NCBI GenBank assembly: GCA_963575745.1
Contig: CAUYUJ010014183.1
Coordinates: 333,501-397,500, forward strand
DNA: 64,000 bases
Source: Prorocentrum cordatum
Lineage: Eukaryota > Sar > Dinophyceae > Prorocentrales > Prorocentraceae
Direction: 5' to 3'
The position numbers and the translations under genes were made by a program. Shown piece after piece: positions 50,120-60,689 of the stretch. Each line of letters opens with the position of its first letter. Position 1 is the stretch's first letter. Under the pieces are notes generated by a model. That model did no database searches. It was not told the DNA's origin and worked only from the letters and a program-made list of their open reading frames with translations.

Positions 50120-51560
50120 GAAGTGCGAAGGCCCAAGACGCACTCGGGACCCCCCATGAGAGCTCCAACGCGGAAGAAGGGCCCTCCAAGACGACCGAGA
50201 CGGTCTCCAAGACGGCCCTGACACACCAAAAGGCACCCAAGAGGGCCCCAAATAAACCTCCAAGTGGCCCTCAAAAGCTCCCAGCAGGCCCCCAGAATGC
50301 CCCGACGTACTCCCATGGCGCCCACCCCTTCTCCTCCACCACCCACTCCTCCTCCAGCTCCTGTTTCTCCCACTCTTCCCATTGCTATTCCTCTTTGCGC
50401 TCATTCTCTTCCCGCGTTCTCTGAAATCTCTCCAAACCCTCTCGGCGAACTTGAGGTCCGATGGCTGAGTGAGCCTCTAGCCCAACTCTCAACGCGCAGG
50501 CGCCTGCTCCTGAGTAACAGCAGATGTTCTGCCTTTCGCGCGAGAGATGGCCCTGGCAGATTCCTGGGCGCCTCCGGCAGGGCCCATCAGTGCCCCGACG
50601 CACTCCCGAGCCGCCTCTCCCCCTTCCTCCGCCGTCCCCTCCTCGTCCTCCTCGTCCTCCTCCTCTTCCTCCTCGTATTTATCATACTCTTCCTTTGGCT
50701 TTTCTTCTTCGTGCTCATTCTCTTCCCATGTTCCTCGAATCCCCCCGCGGTTCCCGAGGCCAGCGAAAGGCCCGGGAAGTCGACGAATTGGGCGCCAGAG
50801 GTCGCCTCGGCCGCAACAAAGACCAAGACGCCCTCAAAGTGCGGATGAGACGACGCACGCCTCATTCAGGGCAGCACAGACCGCCCACCCTGAGAGAGGC
50901 ACAGGGCTCTCGCAGCGCCGGCTGCCGAGGACTTTCTTGCCCCTGACCGCTCCAAGATTGCCGCAGACGGCCTCCGAGACGCTTCCGAGTCATGGCTCCA
51001 AGATGCCTCGAAGACAACCCCAATTGCGCCGAAGCACCCTGGGGCGGCCTGAAGATGGCCCAAGACGGCCCCCGAGAGGTCTCCAACGCGGCCCACGAGC
51101 CCTCTAAGAAGTACGCCAGGAAGGCTGAGAGTGTGTCGCGGAACTAAGGCATTTCCGCCGTTTCGGTTTTCCGACGGGCCTGCGCGGCCCATGGGCCCCC
51201 GAGATCGCCCGACGATTTGCCGAGAAGGCCTCGTAGATGGCCCCGCGACGGCCGAAGAGGCCCCCGTCGCGCCCCCAAGAAGGCCGCAAGACGACCCAAG
51301 AGACCTCTAAGACGCCCGAGATGGCCTCCGGGGCGGCCAATATGGCCCAAGATGGACTCTGAGATGCCTCCAAGACGGCCAAAATCGCCTCCAAGACGGC
51401 TAGGCTGGCCCGGGGATGCCTCCAAGACGGCACACGCTGCGCCCGAGGCGCCCCTGGATGGATCCAAGTCATTGGGAAATCGCTCAAGACGATTCCGAGA
51501 TGACTTCACGACGGCCGAAGAGGTCACGAGTCGGCCCCAAGATAGCTCCCAAATGCCTCC
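50120..51560. repeat. Degenerate CCAAGACGGCC repeat, reverse orientation, long block
   Basis: CTCCAAGACGGCC, CCTCCAAGATGG and similar ~20-25 bp words recur, strongest at 50150-50300 and 50930-51560. 50310-50760 is a pyrimidine-rich CTCCTCC patch. Long frames on both strands are composition artefacts. Confidence 0.55.
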
Positions 51561-51772
51561 AAGATCCAAAACGCGATGCCGTGCGAGCATGACGGCGAAA
51601 GCGCCGGAGGCAGAATGGAAACCGCTATCGCATCAAACTGCATGTCGTCACCGATGCCTTCCAAGAGCTGCTGAAATTCCCACGCGGCTGCTGCTCGTGC
51701 TTTATGAAGCCGGCATAGATGCGGTTCCACTATGGAAGTAAAATCAAGGACGCGCTCCTGGCCGCGACTCAA
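51524..51772 (-). CDS. Unrecognised minus-strand protein fragment
   Basis: 82 codons with VLDFTSIVEPHLCRLHKARA, then AWEFQQLLEGIGDDMQFDA, looking protein-like. It lies downstream, on the same strand, of the family U copy at 52552 and could be part of the same broken gene. No domain is recognised. 51773-52240 has no clear gene. Confidence 0.25.
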   Translation of the reverse strand: MSRGQERVLDFTSIVEPHLCRLHKARAAAAWEFQQLLEGIGDDMQFDAIAVSILPPALSPSCSHGIAFWILEAFGSYLGADS

Positions 51773-52240
51773 CAGCTAGAATGCATAGATTCGAAAGAGT
51801 AAGGAATGAACTCGCACATCTTCCGAGAACCATGCCTCTTGACACCCTTGCGTGGAAATGCCGGTGAGTCTTTCTCCCGCGGGTATCTATCTGAAAATCC
51901 GACGCGCATTTGCAAACGCTTGTCAGGCGCGTTCACGTCTCTGAGTTACCCTGGGAACAACGCAATACATCGCAAAACAGCTGCGCTGGGAAAGCGGACA
52001 TAAGAACTTCAACGGTGATTCCCGCGCGACATTATTGCGAGCGAGCTCCAAACCGATATCCTTCTGCCGAACTACTTCCCCCTCGTGCTCGTGAATGCCT
52101 TCCTCTGTCTAAATTCCCCCACGCCCTTCTCCTCAAAGTCCCCCCCTTCTCTCCTCCGCCGCAGCCCTCATCCTTGTGCCCCCTCCCATATCTCTTCTCG
52201 TCCGTTCTCTGTCTCTACCTCTCTCTTGATATATTTATTT

Positions 52241-52278
52241 GGGTCTCTCTCTCTCTCTATCTCTGTCTCGTTTGTTTG

Positions 52279-52338
<60 letters not shown>

Positions 52339-52353
52339 ATATATATATATATG
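52241..52353. repeat. (CT)n then (AT)n microsatellite
   Basis: CT dinucleotides with a GTTTGTTTG interruption, ending in about nine AT/TA repeats. Confidence 0.9.
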
Positions 52354-52551
52354 TCTATGAAGTCGCGCAACGATGTTTGCACTGCTGAACAGCTAGACGC
52401 ACGGAACGAGAACCCGCTCTGAGAATGGAAGAGGACCGGGCACGATTTTCCCCGAACCGAGCATTGGGGCGGGTAATTCCCTGCCTCGAAAGCTACCCTG
52501 CTTCCCGCCATTGGAGGACGCGCCGCGGGCGTCTGAACAAATTGGCACAGG

Positions 52552-53159
52552 CTACCCGCGCTCATCAAATTGCCTGGCCCCGCAAACCAGGCAACAGAAT
52601 CCAGAGAACGAGCCGCGCATGCACCGCCAGGATATTTGACACTCGCGCCCTGCATCCTCGCTGTTAGATGGTAGAACAGCCGCAATCGACCGAGCAGCGT
52701 GCGGCCAGCAACCGCGATGCACGAAGCGATCGTCTAAGCTGGTAGAGGGTGCGTTATTGACCGGGTAACATTCCCACTCTCCTGGAGATGGATGATGAAC
52801 AAGCTTGCCACTGCGAACGAGAAACCGATGGAACCCGCGCTCCGAAAACCTATGCTCAAGCAGATCTTTGGATGCATCCATTCCAGGAAACTTGCGAGCT
52901 AAATATTTGAACATCCATTCGTTGGCTGCCAAATGCCCGTTCGCTGTCGCCTTCCAGAACTTCACGAGATTACCGACACGGGCTCAGAACTACCGAGCAA
53001 GAGGGCTTCCACCAACTCAGGTGTTTGCAAGCACGCGCTGTGCTGCCACAGCGCGGGACTCCACATATGCATTGCAACGCGGCGAAACGGGGTCATCAAC
53101 TGGCTATTTAAAACTCCTGCTAATCTCGCAGATTGCCCATTACCTGAACCACTTGCCAA
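52552..53159 (-). pseudogene. Unrecognised protein fragment, family U copy 2
   Basis: Two minus frames adjoin. The upstream one (53159-52962) contains SQLMTPFRRVAMHMWSPALW and ELVEALLLGSSEPVSVIS. The next (52965-52552) contains MKFWKATANGHLAANEWMFK, YLARKFPGMDASKDLLEHRF and KLVHHPSPGEWECYPVNN. The pattern F-W/Y-x3-A-x6-A-x3-W-x3-Y/F-x-AR-x4-M is shared with 44002-44379. No known domain is recognised. Confidence 0.35.
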
Positions 53160-53594
53160 TGTAATGGCTGCATCAACATATTGGTGCCCATTCCGCCACC
53201 GTGCGCGCGCGGCATGAGCGCGTCGGACACTCTTCTGATTCGATGCGCTCCGGAAATTTCAAGAGAAGAAGGCCATCGCTGCCTGCATTTCGATCGTGAA
53301 AAGAATTTCGCCGCGCGCTTCTTCTGTTCGGCATTCCGAGGCCCGACGACGGCCCAAGAGGCCCTCAAGCTCCGCGGCTAGCGCCGCCCGGCCGCCCCCC
53401 GAGGCCGCGAGCGGGCCGCGCACCCGGCCCATGGAGGCCGTTCCGCGGGAACCCTTCCCGCCCGCGCCGCTTTGAAGCACCGCGTAGGCCATCGGACCGG
53501 CTGATCGCCGGGGGCCCCAAGTAGGCCGCCCGTTCGGCCCATGGGGCCCTTGTCCAATGAAGCGCTGGAATGGCGTTCCGCGCCCTGCTTGAAG
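53160..53594. other. No gene seen
   Basis: Mixed-composition DNA with GGCCGC-rich short palindromes near 53390-53560. No supported frame. Confidence 0.4.
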
Positions 53595-53725
53595 CTGTTC
53601 CGCGGGCCACCCCGCCCCCCTCCCCCCCTGCCCCCCCCCCGCCCCCTCGTTCCCCCCCCCTCTCTCTTTCCCCCCATCCGTCCTCCTCCCTCCTCCGCCC
53701 CCCCCCCCCCCTCCTTGTCCGCATA
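53595..53725. repeat. C-rich low-complexity tract
   Basis: Long CCCC/CCCTCC runs; capable of G-quadruplex formation on the opposite strand. Confidence 0.7.
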
Positions 53726-53796
53726 ATGCGCCTCCTCCGCGCGGCCTCATGCAACGCATATCTGCCAGGCGAATCCTGGCACAGGACAAGACAGCG

Positions 53797-53814
53797 GGGC
53801 AAAAATGGCTACGG
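53797..53814 (-). other. Spliced-leader-like relict, site 3
   Basis: On the minus strand 53814-53802 reads CCGTAGCCATTTT, exactly the first 13 core bases of the dinoflagellate spliced leader, then TGC where the leader has GGC. No convincing gene follows on the minus strand. Confidence 0.3.
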
Positions 53815-54085
53815 CGATGCCCGAGGGAAATGGTGGCTACCGCCTCCTCGTCCTCTCCCATAGGCCTCTCCCGCCTGCGTTAACACATCGCGGTGGCATG
53901 TTCGCCGCGTCTTGAGCAACAGCAAAACAAAGGAAGGAGGGCACCTATAAAGCAGTGAGCAGACAGAGGTCGCAAGAACATGGCGAACGTTGATCTGCAA
54001 GCAGCGTCGACAGGTCGAGACAGCCCAGATGTCATTTATCTGACCAAAGCTGCCTTCCGCGGCTGCACGATGCGCAATCCCTACT

Positions 54086-54769
54086 GTGGATTATTGCGCC
54101 CCTTCGTGCCATCTACCCGATGAATGGCCAACTTCTTCATGCGCCCCCCGGAAGGCGCAGTTCGCCCCCTCCAAGCTAAAAAGCTCGAGCGCCCCCTCGG
54201 GCAGCTTGGCTACACGCTGGTCACGGTCGACCTCCTGTGCTCCGAATACGGGGATGCGATGTCGCGGACTGGGAAGGTGCTGGTCGCCGGGCGCGGCCCA
54301 CTGGCGCACTGCCTGGCGAGCGCCAGTCTGCCGCCGGCGCGCCGCGTGGCCAATGGGGCCAAGCACTTCACGGGGAGGGGCTGGCTGCGAGGGCTGGCTG
54401 GGCAGCCGGGGAGACATCCTCCTCCTGGATCCCAAGATTCACACTACGAGTAGCCCATTGCTGCCGAAGCCAGCGGGGCACATCGCGATCGAGAAGCACT
54501 TGCTGCGCAGCCTGGACGGCCCCGCCAGCGCCCCGCGGTGGCCAGGGCAGGAGCCCACGGGCCCTGGCGCTGCAATGCTGTGCATCCCAGGCGGCGCCCA
54601 CGGGAAGGCACGGGCCCTCGCTCCGAAGGAGGTCTGGCGCATCCAGGGCGGCGGCGACGCGGCGTGGGCGACCCAGAGGGGCAGGCGGCCTAGGAAGCCA
54701 CCCAGAGATGGTTCAGGGCCCCGGCTAGCGGCTATCGCCCCCAACAATCCAGCGGCAGAGCTCCTCCGT

Positions 54770-54771
<2 letters not shown>
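54086..54771 (+). other. Possible broken coding region upstream of the recombinase, unrecognised
   Basis: Frames at 54124-54453 and 54237-54728 carry some protein-like sequence (QLGYTLVTVDLLCSEYGDAM) in shifting registers. It may be the N-terminal part of the recombinase-bearing element, but nothing ties it to a family. Confidence 0.2.

Positions 54772-54828
<57 letters not shown>
54772..54828. repeat. (GA)n microsatellite
   Basis: About 28 GA dinucleotides directly before, and in frame with, the recombinase reading frame. Confidence 0.9.
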
Positions 54829-54830
<2 letters not shown>

Positions 54831-54832
<2 letters not shown>

Positions 54833-55486
54833 CGCCGTCGGCTTCGCGCTCTCCGAGGGCATCCACGCGCGCCGGCGCAAGTGCGCAGCCATCCTGGTCG
54901 CCTTCTTTTTCCTCCTGCGAGCGTCGGAGTACCTGGTGGCGGACAAGTCCTGGTCGCTCGAGAGAGTGGTCCACGGCGAAGATGTGGATGCGAGATCCAG
55001 CGGTGAGGGAGTCGGCTCGTTCGCTCGCGCAGACGAGTGCGTACTGCACATAAAGGGCTCGAAGACGGGCCAGTGCAACGTGGGAGCTGCGCGCAAAAAG
55101 TGCGCTACCCACTCGGCGTTGCGCCCGATCGCGGAGCTCGCGGCCGCGCGGGCGCAGCGCCCGCAGCGCTTCGACCGCGGCGCCGAAGCGCGGCTGCCCC
55201 TGTTCCGGCGGGCCTCGGGCGCGCCGCGACGGTGAAGCGCGAGGAGGCGCCGCGCTTCCTCGCGCTGGCAGGCCACGCGGCGGGCCTCAGGCGGGAGGAG
55301 ATCGGTTCTCATTCCCCTAGGATCGGCGGGGCCACGGCGATGCACAACGTCGCCGACGACCTCGCCAAGGCCCAGAGGTGCGGGAGGTGGGCGTCGGACT
55401 CGTTCCACGTCTACCTCTGGGAGTCGCACGGGCCGCATCGAGACGCGCCCCGGCGCGTGGCCAACGATCGCTCGGAGCTGAGCTAA
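54831..55486 (+). pseudogene. Tyrosine recombinase catalytic domain, frameshifted
   Basis: Frame 1 (54831-55235) has AAILVAFFFLLRASEYLVAD, where the Arg at 54918 fits catalytic Arg I. HIKGSKTGQCNVG follows, fitting the beta-strand lysine. It stops at TGA 55233. Frame 2, usable from about 55220, has IGSHSPRIGGATAMHN (H-x2-R, Arg at 55319), GRWASDSF (Trp in the second His/Trp position) and HVYLWE with the Tyr codon at 55412. All catalytic-site positions are present in order, but one frame change separates them. The N-terminal half is lost or replaced by the GA repeat. Such enzymes move DIRS-like, Crypton and related elements; which class this is cannot be told here. Confidence 0.6.
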
Positions 55487-55632
55487 CGGCCCCAGCAGCA
55501 AGGCCCCAGGAGGGGCCCGTCGGCACCAGCGCCAGGCGAGCTGCCTCGGGGGATCTCTCAGCCCTAGGCAAGGTGGCCGCGGAGGCAGTCACGCCGGGAC
55601 ACGCGGCGGCAACTGGTCAGGAGCTGTCGACG

Positions 55633-56001
55633 ATGAGGGGGGGCGGGGGGTACATCGGCCTGCGCCTGAGCGAAGGCGGGAAGGGCGTCAACATCGCGAT
55701 CCCCCTGTGGACCGCGGTGAAGGTCGTCATCTTCCTGATAGCGGCGCCGGGCGCGACCCTGGCGCTGGCCCGGCACTGTCGGCGCAGAGTGCGGCCGGGC
55801 AGGCAGCCCAAGTGCCCGCGCGAGGCGCCGGGGGAAGCGGCCAGGCCGAACCCGCCCAGGAAACCCAATGCGGTCTACTGCGACGCCGGGGCCCAATGGC
55901 CGGCGCGCTTCAACGGCGCGCGCTACCTCTGCAAGAACCTGGGGTTCCAGCGCGGAGACGAGGTCACGCGCGAGGTGGCCGACAAGCCGCGTCGCGACTG
56001 A
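55633..56001 (+). CDS. Small putative single-pass membrane protein
   Basis: 122 codons from the ATG at 55633. An N-terminal glycine-rich stretch (YIGLRLSEGGKGVNIAIPLW) precedes a hydrophobic segment (residues ~28-47, VKVVIFLIAAPGATLALA) followed by basic residues RHCRRRVRPGR, as expected for a cytosolic positive flank. The C-terminal part has VYCDAGAQWPARFNGARYLC and a charged tail. The frame is open upstream to 55378, but that part overlaps the recombinase in another register. No family is recognised; it may belong to the recombinase element. 56002-56496 has no supported gene. Confidence 0.35.
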   Translation: MRGGGGYIGLRLSEGGKGVNIAIPLWTAVKVVIFLIAAPGATLALARHCRRRVRPGRQPKCPREAPGEAARPNPPRKPNAVYCDAGAQWPARFNGARYLCKNLGFQRGDEVTREVADKPRRD

Positions 56002-56496
56002 TCGGCAGCGCCGCCGGCCGTTGGGGCCTGGCGAGCGAAAAAGAACAGGGATTTCGCCGCCGGCCTCGGCCTGGCGAGCGGGGCCCGCGCCGGCGCCTCG
56101 CGCCGGGCGCGGCATTTCAAGTGCCCGCGGGCGGCGTGCACTCATGGGCGGCAGGGTGCTGGGGCGGCGGCGGCTGCGCGCCTGAGGGCAGCTGGCACCG
56201 CGCTGGGGCTCGCGCCGCCTCCCATCCGTGGCCGAGGTCAGCAGCGGGAGGGGGGCGGCAACCCTCGGGGCGGCGCGGCCGGCCGCTCATCGGCCACGCC
56301 CGCCCCTGACGTTCCCAGCCTGCGCGGGGCGACCGCGGGGGGCGCCGCGCGCTGGATGCTTGCGCCGGCGGCCATGGTTCGCCTGGCGCCTCAGGCCCCG
56401 CCCAGTTCCCGTCGGCGGAGACTCGCGTTATGCGTCGAGCCCAGTCGAGGCCGTCATGGGGGCGGCCGCGCGGGCGGCTCCCGCAACCAGAGGCGG

Positions 56497-56735
56497 CGGC
56501 AGAGCCCGCCGGCGCGCGGCGGAAGATCTTGGAGATGGCGCGCGCGCAGCGCGCCAAGACATCATCGTCATCTGAGCCGCGCTCGCTGCTGCCTCCTCAC
56601 CTTGGGCCTCGCGCCATGCTACTAGGCTCAAGCTTCGGTAGTGCGCGACTACTGACGCAGACAGCCTAGTTGTTTGGCTGCGGCTTAAACGATCGGCTTT
56701 CTGAGGCCCCAGGGCGCAAGGGGCCTTTTTATATG
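56497..56735 (+). repeat. Repeat R, copy 1
   Basis: Contains GGCAGAGCCCG, GAGATGGCGCGCGCGC, CATCATCG-CATCTGAG, CTGCTGCCTCCTCACCTT, GCGCGACTACTG, TAGTTGTTTG, CGGCTTTCTG and a T-rich end. It is clearly related to 59570-59940. A T-rich stretch and (CT)n follow. Confidence 0.7.
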
Positions 56736-56814
56736 AAAATATGAGTGTGTTATGTATGCCATTATTTCTTTCTTTCGTTATTTATTTATGTTGTTTTTTC
56801 TTTCTTTGTTTATT

Positions 56815-56865
56815 TCTCTCTCTCTCTCTCTCTCTCTCTCCCTCTCTCCCTCTCTCTCTCTCTCT
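56815..56865. repeat. (CT)n microsatellite
   Basis: CT run with a few CCT interruptions; the coding sequence of element E begins directly after it. Confidence 0.9.
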
Positions 56866-59011
56866 GCTGCGGGCCTCACAACGCAGGGCATTTCTGCGGA
56901 GGATCAAGCCACGGCGACACGACCTTGGCTACCTCGCCTCTGTCAGACAGGGCCTTGACCTCTTCGCCAGCACGTGGCTCGCGCGAACTAAAGGAGCAGC
57001 CAAATGCACTGCCTGGCAGCTGGCGCTCCTCCTGAACTACCTGTCGGGCGGGGACCACACCCAACAGCGACGATCCCGATCAAACACGTCGGCAGACCCC
57101 AGCCCCATGTGCCGCTACTGTGACGAGGAAGAGGAAACTCAGGAGCACACTGTCCGCGACTGTAAGTGCTGGGCCCGAGAAAGACTCCCTCTCACCACCC
57201 TCATCAGTGACGACCAGTGGGCCCGTCTTCCGCCGCACACAAGACACTGCGGGCTCTTCGACGAAGACCCAGCCCTCCTCGACCTGCAGGCCGACCTCGC
57301 GAGGGACCCGCTGCCACAGCCCATTCCGCGGCCCTCCCCTGATGGTGATCCTGCGGCTTCAGCCCAGGACACCTACACCACCTACCTTGACTACGACACT
57401 GGTTGGACATGGGTCTATGCTGCCACGGACGGTGCGTGCACCAACCAAGCCATCCCATTGCTAGCACGAGCGGGTTACGGCGTCTACTACGGCATCGATC
57501 ACCGCATGAACTACAGTGCACGCGTTCACGGCCTAACGCAGAACGCCCAGGTTGCGGAGACCCTCGCCATTGTCCACCTTACGGCATGTGCCGAACGGCC
57601 CGTGCACGTTTTCGTGGACAACCAGGCGGTGGTCGATGGGTTCCAAAGCATCATCGACGGACATCCAGCGCCGCAGGGCACGCACGCGGAGCTCTGGGAA
57701 AAGATCCACCGATGTGTTATGGCCAAGCCCAACATGTTTCGCGTCGAAAAAATCGCCAGCCACCTGGGAGACCTGGGCATCGACCTTGGGCTCATCGGGC
57801 CCATCGCGGAGGAGTTCAACCGTCAGGCCGACGCCCTTGCCACAGCGGCGGCACGCACGCACAACCTCCCCGACGACATTGTTGAAGCTGCCAAAACACG
57901 ACATCGCCAAGCGACCGTGCTTCATGGGGTCGCTGTCGCTATCTACGAGCGCAGACACCGTACTCTGCCGCTCCCACACCGCAGGGCTGGGTTTACAGCA
58001 GCGGAACTCAGCAAAATGGAACCGAACCCCCTGCTGTCGGACCAGGCACCACCCGCGGCTGGACCATACATCCCGCAGAACCCGGATGAGCTCTGGGCCG
58101 AGGCCCAACGGGCGATGCACGACGAACAGGAGGACGACCCGTTCGGCTTCGGCGGGGGATTAGACTTCCTGGACGACGGGCCAGCCAGCGCCAACCCTGC
58201 CCCGTCGGGCAGCCTCTCGACGCCCACCTCGACTCCGCCACCGAGAGCGACATCGCACCCACATGATGACGTCGCTCACCGTCAAGACGCCGACGAGGAC
58301 CTTTATGATCCCCTCGGATTGAGTGGCAGCATAGACGACGCCCCGCCGACACCCCACGCTGCCGACGATGCCGCTTCATCGAGACGCCACCCGACCACGC
58401 GGCCGACCTCCGAGCCCTCGCACGGCATCATGATTGGCCCCCCCGTGCCACCCACCCCGCCCCCCCACCAGCGCCAGCCCGCGGGGGCGGCTCCAGCCCC
58501 CCCGCAGGGCACTGAGCCAGTCAGGCCGTCGCACCCCGTCCACGCTTTTACTGTTGCTGGGTGCGAGGCTGCGGCTCCTCCGTCCTCACGGGGCGTGGCC
58601 CTAGCGGCTTCAGCCCTGGGACCGCGCGTTGCCCTCCAGTCGCCTCGCAAGGGCGACGGCCGCCAGCGCGCGGACCGCCGCGCCGCGCTGGTCCACCACC
58701 TGGCCAGGCGCACCGATGACCTCGTCCCCGCCACGAGGCCCGCGGCCGCAGGCACAGAGCAGCCGCCCCTCACCGACCGCGAAGCCGAGCTGTCCCAGTC
58801 TATGGCCGCTCTTCAGCAGAGGTGTGCTGCTCTCGCCGCCGACCTTGCCGCCGCTCAAGCCCGTCAAGGCCCTCTGCTCCAGCGCCTCCACCGCGCCGGT
58901 CGTGCCTTCGCCGAGCTGCTTACACCCTCGCCCGATGGTGCTGCGCCGCCACTCACCCTCCATGCTATGCTGTCATCGCTCCGCGGCGCTCCGCCTGGAG
59001 CCCCGCGCTAA
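56864..59011 (+). CDS. Element E: 5'-truncated LINE ORF2 tail with zinc motif and RNase H
   Basis: The frame is open through the upstream (CT)n to an ATG at 56741, but real protein sequence begins about 56864 (LLRASQRRAFLRRIK). MCRYCDEEEETQEHTVRDC is a C-x2-C-x8-H-x3-4-C zinc motif of the kind found after LINE RTs. RNase H follows with the full D-E-D-D set: Asp at 57428 (YAATDGAC), Glu at 57557 (AQVAETLAIVHL), Asp at 57617 (VFVDNQAVVDGF) and Asp at 57830 (EFNRQADALATAA). The rest is proline-rich, then a short coiled coil (EAELSQSMAALQQRCAALAA). There is no internal stop. The RT itself is absent, so this is a truncated copy. RNase H at the C-terminus is the usual position, opposite to element A. 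Confidence 0.75.
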   Translation: MLRASQRRAFLRRIKPRRHDLGYLASVRQGLDLFASTWLARTKGAAKCTAWQLALLLNYLSGGDHTQQRRSRSNTSADPSPMCRYCDEEEETQEHTVRDCKCWARERLPLTTLISDDQWARLPPHTRHCGLFDEDPALLDLQADLARDPLPQPIPRPSPDGDPAASAQDTYTTYLDYDTGWTWVYAATDGACTNQAIPLLARAGYGVYYGIDHRMNYSARVHGLTQNAQVAETLAIVHLTACAERPVHVFVDNQAVVDGFQSIIDGHPAPQGTHAELWEKIHRCVMAKPNMFRVEKIASHLGDLGIDLGLIGPIAEEFNRQADALATAAARTHNLPDDIVEAAKTRHRQATVLHGVAVAIYERRHRTLPLPHRRAGFTAAELSKMEPNPLLSDQAPPAAGPYIPQNPDELWAEAQRAMHDEQEDDPFGFGGGLDFLDDGPASANPAPSGSLSTPTSTPPPRATSHPHDDVAHRQDADEDLYDPLGLSGSIDDAPPTPHAADDAASSRRHPTTRPTSEPSHGIMIGPPVPPTPPPHQRQPAGAAPAPPQGTEPVRPSHPVHAFTVAGCEAAAPPSSRGVALAASALGPRVALQSPRKGDGRQRADRRAALVHHLARRTDDLVPATRPAAAGTEQPPLTDREAELSQSMAALQQRCAALAADLAAAQARQGPLLQRLHRAGRAFAELLTPSPDGAAPPLTLHAMLSSLRGAPPGAPR

Positions 59012-59148
59012 TCTCCGCCATTCTGCCTGCCCGTGTGCACGCGTGGCCCCGCGTCCACGGCGTCAGGGCGTGGGGGCGGGGGGTGCCCCGTCCCTGCGCG
59101 CCGCATTGCGGCCAAGCGCCCAACTGGCGGTCTGCCAAGCCGCCTAGC

Positions 59149-59208
59149 CACGTGTCAGCACGTCGCCTTCCTTGTTGGGGCCTTCTTCGTCACGCGGTCT
59201 GACACGTG
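59149..59208 (+). repeat. 10-bp hairpin in the element E 3' region
   Basis: CACGTGTCAG (59149-59158) pairs perfectly with CTGACACGTG (59199-59208) around a 40-nt loop. It lies about 140 nt past the element E stop codon and may be a 3'-end recognition structure. The rest of 59012-59377 has no gene. Confidence 0.45.
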
Positions 59209-59373
59209 AGATCTTCACTGTCTGTCCGCCGTCTGTAGCGTCAGTCGCATTGCGCCGGGGGAGGGGGTCTGTTGCCCGCCCTCGTATCTCAAGGCTGCAC
59301 CGCCGCAAATAGTGTTTGGCGGGTTGTCGCACCGCAGTGCGCCTCGCGGACGGACCCTGGTCCGCCTACTTGT

Positions 59374-60672
<1,299 letters not shown>

Positions 60673-60689
60673 GTGGCCCAGACTGACCC

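Noticed and set aside
55141-55200. GCGCTTCG/CGAAGCGC hairpin
   Set aside because: It lies within recombinase coding sequence and is explained by codon choice (QRFDRGAEAR); no sign of repeated or covarying copies.
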